NCBI GenBank assembly: GCA_028276315.1
Contig: JAPYWP010000021.1
Span: 1-8,510, forward strand
Length of the DNA stretch: 8,510 nucleotides
Origin: Minisyncoccota bacterium
Lineage (GTDB): Bacteria > Patescibacteriota > Minisyncoccia > UBA6257 > HR35
Direction: 5' to 3'
Numbering within the stretch: position 1 is the stretch's first letter; the number at the start of each line of letters is the position of its first letter. This document shows, one piece after another, positions 1 through 5,843 of this stretch. The notes beneath the pieces are model-generated. The model did no database searches and was not told the DNA's origin. It worked only from the letters and a program-made list of their open reading frames with translations. The position numbers and the translations under genes were made by a program.

Positions 1-2194
1 AAATTTGATTTAATGTTTGCTCTCTTTCCTCGTGCCCACCAGTGATCCCAACTCCTCTTACTTTTCCAATAGCGTCAATTTCATCAATAAACAAAATACT
101 TGGTTGGTTTCTTTTAGCAACAGCAAAGGCATCACGGACACGACTATTATGAAGTAAAACAGGTTTTTCTCCTCCAAAAAATGCTTCATTTTCACATCCA
201 CAAAGATCATAAACATAATCGTTATAAGGTTTGATTAATATTTTAGTAACTATCGGTTTTTTAGCTTTTTTTGTTTTATTTGATTCTAAGAATGGGTTGT
301 TTGTTTTTCCAAATTTGATGATGTAATATTTAGATTCCTTAATGATTTTGTCCCTAATTTTCCTTTCAGGAGATATTTTTTTATTTAAACTTGCTGAATA
401 TCCATGTAAAGCAGAAAGCCAAATAATTTCTAAAGCTAATCTTTTTGAAACAGTTGATATGATTAGCCTCCCATCTTTTGATATAAAACCATCTCCTTTA
501 TATAAACCTTCAAGATAAGCTTTATAGTAATTAAACGGAAGTTCCCATAAAAATGAAGGAATATGTTTTTTCTTGGCACCATTGCCACAATGTTTTTTAA
601 AAAATTTAGAAATCATTGATGAGTAGATAGTAATTCTTGTCGAACTTGTATCCGCGTAGTCTTTTATGTCCGGTTTAATGTTAAAAATTTTCTCTATCAA
701 GTTGGCGCAGTCTTCTATTAATTCTTTTTCATGAATACCAAAAATAAATTGAGTAAAGTATTTTGTTGTTCTTCCTTCTGCAGTGTAATAGCCCATGAGT
801 CTCATTAAGTCTTCTGTAACCTTGATTTTTGTCGGTACACCAAATTTTAGTAAATTAAAAGAAGATAAGAGCCTAGGTTTTCTTCTTCCAATTTTCCAAT
901 TTTTTATCGTTGTTTGAGCAAAACCAGTAATTTTACCAATTGCTTTTTGAGAAAGAATATTTCTCATACTTAGGGCAAAATTATAAGCAAAGTTTATTTT
1001 TTGAAATTCTTTTTCATACAAATCTAAATAAACCTCCTTATCTTCAAAATCAAGTTCAGAAACTTTATGAGTTGTTCCTAATCCTTTTATAAACAAACTT
1101 CTTCGTTTAAAAGGTAAATTTACCAAAACATCCCCAATCCTAAGTTCCTCCGCTCTTTTGCAGACAATTTTATTTTTTTCTCTTACGAAAATGCTATGAT
1201 CACCAGTTGTTTTTATTTTCCCTCCTCTAAAGTAAATTTCATAAATCTTATCAACTTTATGTCTAAAAACTCCTTTAACTTTTGTCCACTTTGGCTTTTT
1301 AAAGAAATATTTGCCTCTAGATTCAAATCCTAATGTCTCCAAGTTGTCAACGAATTTAATAATTCCTTCTTCATTTTCCCCATAATATTTATCGACAACT
1401 TTTTTAATTGGAAGAAGCTTAATTTTATTTTTTTCCTTAATTAAAACTGGTGTATCGCCTGTAACCGAAGCTCCAACACCTACAAACATTTCGACAAATT
1501 CAGATCCGGAAATATAAAAGAAAGGAACACCAGCCTCCGCCGCAGTTGCTTGTGCAAGCATTGTTTTACCGCTACCCGGCGGCCCCACCAATAAAACTCC
1601 TTTAGGAATTTTTGCTCCAATTTTTAAAAATTTATCTGGATTTTTTAAAAATTCGACAACTTCCATTAATTCTTCTTTAGCCTCTTTTAAATCAGCAACA
1701 TCTTTAAAAGTAACTCTATTTGGATCATTTGGATTATAGACTTTAATACCAGATTTTCCAAAAGAAAAAATTTGGCTTGTTCCTTTTTGAGCTTGTTTAG
1801 ATAATGATACAAGAATCCAAATAAGAATTAAAAATGGAAGAATATTTAAAATTAAATTTAAAACCCAACCCCAATTTGATTCATCTTTAAATTCAATATT
1901 TATACCCAAATATTTTTGAGGATCAACTCCTATATTTTTAAAAATTTCATAAATGTTTACATTTCTATCTTTTTGAAGATAATAAATTATATTTTTTTCT
2001 TTAATTTCAATTCTATTGGGATAAACTATAATATTTGAAACTTCGCCTTTTTCTATTTTTTCTTTAAATTGTTGCAGATTAATATAATTGATTTCTTTTT
2101 TTTGTTGGTTTAAAAAACTAAATAAAAGACTAAAGCTTAAAAATAAAGCTAAAACAAACAAAATTATTTCTAAAAACGAGGGTTCCTTTTTCAT
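1..2194 (-). CDS. ftsH: ATP-dependent zinc metalloprotease FtsH, 5' part, interrupted by an in-frame intein; runs off the left edge
   Basis: FtsH is a hexameric membrane AAA+ protease that extracts and degrades membrane and short-lived cytosolic proteins. The window shows 731 residues of the precursor. Residues 7-28 and 108-131 are the two membrane helices, with a small extracytoplasmic domain between them. The AAA module starts near residue 160 (VTFKDVAD). Walker A GPPGSGKT is 204-211, the pore-loop FVG is 237-239, and Walker B ILFIDEID is 700-707. The line ends in EEREQTLNQI. Residues 243-683 are an intein, so the host reads GVGA|SRVRD after splicing. The rest of the AAA domain and the HEXXH peptidase lie outside the window. 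The ATG at 2194 is chosen because a lysine-rich N-tip then leads straight into the first helix. The S1 gene ends 10 nt upstream. The stretch around Walker A is unusually GC-rich, with CCG, GGG and GCG codons rare elsewhere here. The family call is very secure. Confidence 0.97.
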   Translation of the reverse strand, partial: MKKEPSFLEIILFVLALFLSFSLLFSFLNQQKKEINYINLQQFKEKIEKGEVSNIIVYPNRIEIKEKNIIYYLQKDRNVNIYEIFKNIGVDPQKYLGINIEFKDESNWGWVLNLILNILPFLILIWILVSLSKQAQKGTSQIFSFGKSGIKVYNPNDPNRVTFKDVADLKEAKEELMEVVEFLKNPDKFLKIGAKIPKGVLLVGPPGSGKTMLAQATAAEAGVPFFYISGSEFVEMFVGVGASVTGDTPVLIKEKNKIKLLPIKKVVDKYYGENEEGIIKFVDNLETLGFESRGKYFFKKPKWTKVKGVFRHKVDKIYEIYFRGGKIKTTGDHSIFVREKNKIVCKRAEELRIGDVLVNLPFKRRSLFIKGLGTTHKVSELDFEDKEVYLDLYEKEFQKINFAYNFALSMRNILSQKAIGKITGFAQTTIKNWKIGRRKPRLLSSFNLLKFGVPTKIKVTEDLMRLMGYYTAEGRTTKYFTQFIFGIHEKELIEDCANLIEKIFNIKPDIKDYADTSSTRITIYSSMISKFFKKHCGNGAKKKHIPSFLWELPFNYYKAYLEGLYKGDGFISKDGRLIISTVSKRLALEIIWLSALHGYSASLNKKISPERKIRDKIIKESKYYIIKFGKTNNPFLESNKTKKAKKPIVTKILIKPYNDYVYDLCGCENEAFFGGEKPVLLHNSRVRDAFAVAKRNQPSILFIDEIDAIGKVRGVGITGGHEEREQTLNQI
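146..1468 (-). mobile_element. Intein with LAGLIDADG homing endonuclease inside FtsH
   Basis: This is a self-splicing insertion of 441 residues, in frame with both halves of FtsH. Block A opens with Ser1 (SVTGDTPV). Block B is TTGDHSIF with the TxxH motif at 88-91. The C-terminal splice blocks are VYDL (419-422) and VLLHN (437-441), giving penultimate His, terminal Asn and Ser as the first residue of the following extein. This is the full residue set of a class 1 intein. Two LAGLIDADG helices are visible: LMRLMGYYTAEG (221-232, acidic residue E231) and YLEGLYKGDGFI (318-329, acidic residue D326). Both look intact, so the endonuclease may still be active. Residues about 169-200 look like a helix-turn-helix. 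The usual block F His is not seen (ENEAFF), and a Cys-Gly-Cys lies at 423-425. Removal restores an uninterrupted FtsH sequence, which makes the boundaries exact to the residue. Splicing activity itself is inferred. Confidence 0.96.
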
Positions 2195-2196
2195 GC

Positions 2197-2209
2197 TTAT
2201 TTAATTATA
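2197..2209 (-). promoter_or_regulatory. Candidate ftsH promoter: -10 TATAAT overlapping the S1 gene stop codon
   Basis: On the minus strand TATAAT covers 2209-2204 and includes the TAA stop of the S1 gene. Transcription starting 7 nt past the box would begin near 2197, three bases before the ftsH ATG. No -35 box or Shine-Dalgarno site is visible. ftsH may also be read through from the S1 gene. Confidence 0.45.
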
Positions 2210-3005
2210 ATTGATTTTCTTCAAATTTTAAAGAGAAAAATATTCTGTCGTTCTCAATCCTTAAAATTTTAGCTTTTGTTTCCACCCCTACTTCTAATTT
2301 TTCTTTTTTTTCTGCTGGTATTTCAGATATATGAATCAATCCTTCTATTGGTGTTTCTTTAATTCTAAAAAATATTCCAAAACGACTTATGCCCGTAATT
2401 TTTCCTTCAACTATTTGTCCTGGCTTAAATTGTAAAAGATAATTTTGAATAGTTTCTTCTTCTGCTGCTTTTTGGGAAAGAATTAATTTTTCCTTCTCAG
2501 GGTCATAGTCTATTATTCTAAATCTAAAAGTTTTTCCAACAAGATTTTTTAATCTTTGAACTATTTTATTTTTTTCATTTTCTCCAACTCTAGGATAATA
2601 TTCTGGCATAAGTTGTGATACAGGTACAAATCCTTTTATAGAAAAGAAATCTACAATCAAACCACCATTATTAGCATCTTTAACTTCTAATTCTAAAATT
2701 TCTCTTTTTTCAAAAGCCTCTTTTACTTTATTCCAACCAATTAAATTTCTTACTCCACTTAATGAAAGCTCTAAAAATCCATCCTTATCCATTCCAATAA
2801 CTTTTACTTTTATTTTTTCTCCAATATTAAAATTTTTAATCAAATTTCTATTATTAATATATTCAGCACCATAAATTTTGCCAACACCAAAAATTCCAAG
2901 ATCAACATAAACCGCCCCAACTCTTTTTTCTATAACCTCTCCTTCTATAATTTCTCCAATTTTTAAATCTAATTTTGGGTGCATTTTAAATATCTTCTCG
3001 TACAT
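2205..3005 (-). CDS. S1-domain RNA-binding protein (short ribosomal protein S1 homologue)
   Basis: This is a 266-residue protein built of three consecutive S1 (OB-fold) RNA-binding domains. Domain 1 is about residues 15-85 (IGEIIEGEVIEK, FLELSLSG), domain 2 about 90-178 and domain 3 about 193-262 (PGQIVEGKITGI, EGLIHISEI, IFFSLK). Repeats of this type are found in ribosomal protein S1, which binds mRNA on the 30S subunit. Typical S1 has four to six domains, so this is a short form of about half the E. coli length, and I withhold the symbol rpsA. An alternative start at Met8 cannot be excluded. The ATG at 3005 fits a TAAAAT box just upstream. It lies 10 nt before ftsH on the same strand and is divergent from the small membrane-protein gene. 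No Shine-Dalgarno sequence precedes it. Confidence 0.88.
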   Translation of the reverse strand: MYEKIFKMHPKLDLKIGEIIEGEVIEKRVGAVYVDLGIFGVGKIYGAEYINNRNLIKNFNIGEKIKVKVIGMDKDGFLELSLSGVRNLIGWNKVKEAFEKREILELEVKDANNGGLIVDFFSIKGFVPVSQLMPEYYPRVGENEKNKIVQRLKNLVGKTFRFRIIDYDPEKEKLILSQKAAEEETIQNYLLQFKPGQIVEGKITGISRFGIFFRIKETPIEGLIHISEIPAEKKEKLEVGVETKAKILRIENDRIFFSLKFEENQL

Positions 3006-3018
3006 CTAATTAATTTTA
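3006..3018 (-). promoter_or_regulatory. Candidate -10 box for the S1-domain gene
   Basis: On the minus strand TAAAAT lies at 3018-3013 and is followed by 7 nt and then the ATG at 3005. The predicted transcript start is within a base of the start codon, so the mRNA would be leaderless. No -35 box is seen. Confidence 0.4.
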
Positions 3019-3047
3019 ATATAAAAAATTAAAAAATCAACTTAATT

Positions 3048-3058
3048 TATAATTATAA
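3048..3058 (+). promoter_or_regulatory. Candidate -10 box for the small membrane-protein gene
   Basis: TATAAT at 3048-3053 lies 5 nt before the ATG at 3059, placing transcription start at about the A of the start codon. It shares a 53-bp divergent region with the S1 gene promoter. Confidence 0.45.
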
Positions 3059-3241
3059 ATGAAAAAGAAGCTTTTAGTAATTTTAGTTTTGCTCCTTATT
3101 TTAAGCTTATTTTTTTCTTTATTTTTTATTCCGGTAAAGGTTACAAGAGAAGTTAAAAAAGAATTTCCTAAAATAACACCCCCAAAAACAAAACCAGGCG
3201 AGGGTTTAATGCCTCCTACCTCTCTACCACCTACAAGATAA
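3059..3241 (+). CDS. Small single-span membrane or secreted protein, unknown function
   Basis: I do not recognise this 60-residue protein. It starts MKKK, followed by a strongly hydrophobic run at residues 5-26 rich in Leu, Ile and Phe. That run is either a membrane anchor or an uncleaved signal peptide, with no lipobox cysteine. The remaining part is short and basic, then rich in Pro and Thr (KITPPKTKPGEG, PPTSLPPTR), and would lie outside the membrane. Support for its being real is the well-placed TATAAT box and a stop codon only 3 nt from the converging rpsT stop, which leaves no spare room. The membrane-plus-proline-tail layout is also coherent. Nothing shows its role. Because of its size it could still be a chance ORF. 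Confidence 0.55.
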   Translation: MKKKLLVILVLLLILSLFFSLFFIPVKVTREVKKEFPKITPPKTKPGEGLMPPTSLPPTR

Positions 3242-3244
3242 ATT

Positions 3245-3511
3245 TTATTTTTTTTCAGCTTTAACTAATAATTTTGCGTACCTGCTTTTTAGTCTTGCAG
3301 CTTTGTTTTTGTGAATTACATTTGTTTTTGCAGCTTTATCTAGAGCTTTATAAACAAGATTAAGTTGTCTTTTAGCCTCTTCAAATTTATTTTCTTCTAA
3401 TAATTTTTTGAATTCTTTTACAGCTTTTTTAATAGCCTCCTTTCTTTTTAAATTTCTTTCTCTTCTTTTTAAACTTTTTCTTAATTCTTTTTGTGCAGAT
3501 TTTTTACCCAT
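3245..3511 (-). CDS. rpsT: 30S ribosomal protein S20
   Basis: This 88-residue, lysine-rich, all-helical protein has the S20 signature near its C terminus (NVIHKNKAARLKSR). S20 binds 16S rRNA early in 30S assembly and lies at the bottom of the body. The length matches the family norm of 85-90. The N-terminal part (GKKSAQKELRKSLKRRERN) corresponds to the basic helix that threads into rRNA. The start at 3511 is fixed by an extended -10 box ending 6 nt upstream, so the message appears leaderless. The gene converges on the small membrane-protein gene with 3 nt between stops. Its upstream side touches the CCGCGG end of a repeat element. Confidence 0.95.
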   Translation of the reverse strand: MGKKSAQKELRKSLKRRERNLKRKEAIKKAVKEFKKLLEENKFEEAKRQLNLVYKALDKAAKTNVIHKNKAARLKSRYAKLLVKAEKK

Positions 3512-3526
3512 AATATAATTTTAACA
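3512..3526 (-). promoter_or_regulatory. Extended -10 promoter of rpsT, leaderless
   Basis: On the minus strand TGTTAAAAT occupies 3526-3518 and is followed by six bases and the ATG at 3511. Transcription 7 nt past the box starts at the A of the start codon. A second TATAAT lies at 3537-3532 and could give a 14-nt leader instead. Confidence 0.55.
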
Positions 3527-3542
3527 CAAAATTATAATGTAA

Positions 3543-3778
3543 CCGCGGATAAACGCAGATAATAAACGCAGATAAACGCGGATAATTTTAACCACGGATA
3601 TATGCGGATTTTTAAACGGATCTACGCGGATAATTTTTTACATATCCGCTATTATCCATTCCGAATCCGCATTAATCCGCTACTATCCGAATTTAATCCA
3701 TTTTAAATCCGCATTAATCCGCATTTAATCCGTTTCAAATCCGTATTCATCCGTGGTGTGCGGATAAACGCAGATTAA
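3543..3778 (+). repeat. GGAT/ATCC repeat element, copy 1 (imperfect inverted-repeat island)
   Basis: This is a noncoding island between the divergent rpsT and dnaJ genes. It begins CCGCGGAT, and 3543-3631 is a run of degenerate units with core CGGAT or CAGAT. An AT spacer follows (about 3632-3643). Then 3644-3753 carries reverse-oriented ATCC(G) units, so the two arms can pair as a long imperfect hairpin. It ends with ATCCG-TGGTGTG-CGGAT (3749-3765) plus AAACGCAGATT. A 17-bp exact repeat (AATCCGCATTAATCCGC) occurs at 3664-3680 and 3706-3722. The same plan recurs at 8142-8423 on the other strand: 24 of 27 bases match at the TGGTGTG end and 34 of 40 around 3592-3631. I cannot assign it to a named repeat family. 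Confidence 0.9.
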
Positions 3779-3790
3779 TGATAATGATTT

Positions 3791-3802
3791 TATAATTATA
3801 TT
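3791..3802 (+). promoter_or_regulatory. Candidate -10 box of dnaJ, leaderless
   Basis: TATAAT at 3791-3796 is followed by six bases and the ATG at 3803, so start of transcription and start of translation coincide. No -35 or CIRCE-type heat-shock operator is visible. The repeat element ends about 13 bp upstream of the box. Confidence 0.5.
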
Positions 3803-4852
3803 ATGGAGGACTATTATGAAATTTTAGGTGTGCCACCAGATGCATCTGATGAAGAAATTAAAAAAGCCTTTTGGCGTTTAGCAAAAAAATATCATCCAGA
3901 TTCTCCAGGTGGTGACCCTGAAAAATTTAAAAAAATAAACGAAGCATATCAAGTCCTTTCTGATAAAAAAAAGAGAGCAATGTATGATCAGCAAAGAAAG
4001 TATGGATTTTCAAGTGTTGGATCTTTTGGTGGTTTTGATTTTGGCGATGTTTTTAAAGATTTTGGATTTATTGATTTAGATAAAATTTTTGAAGATTTCT
4101 TTGAGACTAAAACAGTTAAAAGAAAAGAAAAAGGAAATAATATAAATGTTGATTTAGAGCTTTCATTAAAAGAAGCTGCTTTTGGAACTGAAAAAACAAT
4201 TTATATTGAAAAATTTATTGTATGTGATAGATGCAGAGGATCAGGAGTAGAAACTGGAAGCGGTTTTAAAGTTTGTCCTACTTGTAATGGCTCTGGTCAA
4301 GTGAAAGAAACAAAATCATTTTTTATTGGGAGCTTTTCTCAAATAAAAATTTGTCCTCTTTGCGAAGGGGAAGGAAAAATACCAGAAAAGTTTTGTTTAA
4401 AATGTTATGGAAGAGGAAGAGTTAAAAGTAATGTTCCTATAAATTTAAAAATTCCACCAGGAACTGATGAAGATGATTTAATTAGATTTAAAGGAGAAGG
4501 AGATGCTGGTCTTAAAGGTGGTCCAGCAGGAGATTTATTTTTAAGAATAAAAATTAAAAAAGATCCTGTTTTTGAAAAAGATGGAATTAATTTAAAAACT
4601 AAATTAAAAGTTAATGTTCTTAAAATTTGGTTTGGTGGAGAAATTGAAATTCCAACATTAGAAGGAAAAATAATAAAGTATAAATTAAAACCAGAAACAA
4701 AAGTTGATGAACCTATTGTAATTAAAAATTATGGTTTTGTAAAAGGAAATAAAAGAGGCGATCTTTTAGTTTTTCTTGTTCCTGATTTTCCAAAATTACC
4801 AACAAATATTAAAAAATTGTTAGAAGATTTTCTAAATAAGATGGAATCATAA
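3803..4852 (+). CDS. dnaJ: Chaperone protein DnaJ (Hsp40, type I)
   Basis: DnaJ delivers unfolded clients to DnaK and stimulates its ATPase. The 349-residue protein has the J domain at 3-68 with the essential HPD at 31-33. A short Phe/Gly/Asp-rich linker spans about 69-110. The zinc-binding domain begins at C141 with four CxxCxGxG repeats (CDRCRGSG, CPTCNGSG, CPLCEGEG, CLKCYGRG), all with both cysteine pairs intact. The C-terminal substrate-binding beta domains follow (NVPINLKIPPGTDEDDLIR). It is slightly shorter than E. coli DnaJ (376), mainly in the linker. No dnaK or grpE is in the window. It opens the plus-strand block, with rpsL 20 nt downstream under its own promoter. An apparent GGAGG just after the ATG is part of codons 1-3 and not a ribosome-binding site. 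Confidence 0.96.
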   Translation: MEDYYEILGVPPDASDEEIKKAFWRLAKKYHPDSPGGDPEKFKKINEAYQVLSDKKKRAMYDQQRKYGFSSVGSFGGFDFGDVFKDFGFIDLDKIFEDFFETKTVKRKEKGNNINVDLELSLKEAAFGTEKTIYIEKFIVCDRCRGSGVETGSGFKVCPTCNGSGQVKETKSFFIGSFSQIKICPLCEGEGKIPEKFCLKCYGRGRVKSNVPINLKIPPGTDEDDLIRFKGEGDAGLKGGPAGDLFLRIKIKKDPVFEKDGINLKTKLKVNVLKIWFGGEIEIPTLEGKIIKYKLKPETKVDEPIVIKNYGFVKGNKRGDLLVFLVPDFPKLPTNIKKLLEDFLNKMES

Positions 4853-4857
4853 AATTA

Positions 4858-4872
4858 TGTTATAATTATTCT
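4858..4872 (+). promoter_or_regulatory. Extended -10 promoter of rpsL, leaderless
   Basis: TGTTATAAT at 4858-4866 is a textbook extended -10 element (TGN before TATAAT). It is followed by six bases and the ATG at 4873, so predicted transcription begins at the start codon. It lies within the 20-bp gap after dnaJ and probably drives rpsL-rpsG. Confidence 0.6.
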
Positions 4873-5280
4873 ATGCCTACAATTAATCAATTAGTAAGAA
4901 AAGGAAGGGAAAAAATAAAAAAGAAGTCAAGATCAGTTGCATTGCTTTATCATTACAATAGTTTAAAGAAGAAATATTATTATTTGCCAGCACCACTTAA
5001 AAGAGGCGTTTGTGTTAGAGTTTATACCACAACTCCTAAAAAACCAAATTCAGCTTTAAGAAAAGTTGCAAGAGTAAGACTTTCAAATGGTCTTGAAATA
5101 ACTGCATATATTCCTGGGGAAGGACACAATCTTCAGGAACACTCAATAGTTTTAGTAAGAGGCGGAAGAGTTAAGGATTTGCCAGGTGTAAGATATCATA
5201 TTGTAAGAGGTGTTTATGATGCGGCAGGAGTTGAAGGTAGAAAGCAACAAAGATCTAAGTATGGCACTAAAAAGAGTTAA
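4873..5280 (+). CDS. rpsL: 30S ribosomal protein S12
   Basis: S12 lies at the decoding centre of the 30S subunit and controls accuracy. The 135-residue sequence has MPTINQLVRKGREK at the start, the universally conserved loop TPKKPNSALRK (the streptomycin-resistance region) and GEGHNLQEHS. It also has VRGGRVKDLPGVRYH with the aspartate that is methylthiolated in many bacteria. It differs from E. coli and Thermus S12 by about 13 extra residues between the N-terminal helix and KRGVC, roughly residues 24-42 (ALLYHYNSLKKKYYYLPAP), which are rich in Tyr and Lys. The insert is in frame between conserved blocks, so it is not an error. It starts on a leaderless promoter, with rpsG 9 nt downstream, the standard str-operon order. 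Confidence 0.98.
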   Translation: MPTINQLVRKGREKIKKKSRSVALLYHYNSLKKKYYYLPAPLKRGVCVRVYTTTPKKPNSALRKVARVRLSNGLEITAYIPGEGHNLQEHSIVLVRGGRVKDLPGVRYHIVRGVYDAAGVEGRKQQRSKYGTKKS

Positions 5281-5289
5281 ATTTAAAAT

Positions 5290-5763
5290 ATGCCTAGAAG
5301 AAAAATAAAAATTGAAAAAAAAGAAGTACCACCAGACCCTGTTTATAATAGCATTTATGTAAGTAAATTTATTAACTATATTATGAAAGATGGTAAAAAA
5401 ACTTTAGCTCAGAAAATTATGTATAAAGCAATGGAAAAAATTAAAGAAAAAACAGGCAAAGATCCATTAGAAGTTTTTACAACAGCACTTAAAAATTGTT
5501 ATCCACTAATGGAGGTTAGAGCAAGAAGAGTTGGTGGTGCTACTTATTTAGTTCCTAGAGAAGTTAGAAATAAAAGAAAATTTTTTTTAGCAAGTAAATG
5601 GATAATAGAAGCAGCAAGAGCAAGAAAGGGAAAACCAATGTTTGAAAAATTAGCAGAAGAAATAATTAATGCATATAACCAGGAAGGAGAAGCTTATAAG
5701 AAGAGAAAAGAACTTGAAAAATTAGCTGAAGCAAACAAAGCATTTGCTCACTTTAACTGGTAA
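5290..5763 (+). CDS. rpsG: 30S ribosomal protein S7
   Basis: S7 nucleates assembly of the 30S head and contacts the E-site tRNA. The 157-residue protein matches the family length of about 156. Hallmarks are the basic N-terminal arm (MPRRK), the core MEVRARRVGGATY followed by VPREVR, and the C-terminal helices EAARARKGKPMFEKLAEE and AEANKAFAHFNW. The gap of 9 nt from the rpsL stop holds no Shine-Dalgarno site and no well-spaced -10 box. It is therefore most likely co-transcribed with rpsL and translated by an SD-independent route. An AAGAG lies about 17 nt upstream, too far to act as a normal ribosome-binding site. Confidence 0.98.
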   Translation: MPRRKIKIEKKEVPPDPVYNSIYVSKFINYIMKDGKKTLAQKIMYKAMEKIKEKTGKDPLEVFTTALKNCYPLMEVRARRVGGATYLVPREVRNKRKFFLASKWIIEAARARKGKPMFEKLAEEIINAYNQEGEAYKKRKELEKLAEANKAFAHFNW

Positions 5764-5776
5764 AAATAAAATTTTA

Positions 5777-5792
5777 TGTTATAATATATTTT
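5777..5792 (+). promoter_or_regulatory. Extended -10 promoter for tRNA-Met and fusA
   Basis: TGTTATAAT at 5777-5785 is identical to the rpsL element. The predicted start near 5792 is about 52 nt before the tRNA, giving a 5' leader that RNase P would remove. No start codon follows at leaderless spacing, which fits a tRNA promoter. No other clear promoter is seen before fusA. Confidence 0.6.
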
Positions 5793-5843
5793 AAAATCTT
5801 ATTTTTGTTTTATCTTCAAAAGTTTCAGAAATTTATAAAAAAT

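Noticed and set aside
146..1468. A separate gene inserted within ftsH, or a frameshifted pseudogene
   Set aside because: The frame runs without a stop from the ftsH ATG to the window edge, and the inserted residues begin and end exactly with intein splice motifs, so it is one precursor.
3543..3778. CRISPR array
   Set aside because: Units are short, degenerate and 7-16 bp apart, without unique spacers of constant length, and they change orientation midway.
3805..3818. GGAGG followed by ATG at 3816, looking like a ribosome-binding site and start
   Set aside because: GGAGG spans codons 1-3 of dnaJ. The second ATG is out of frame and stops after three codons, whereas the ATG at 3803 yields a full J domain.
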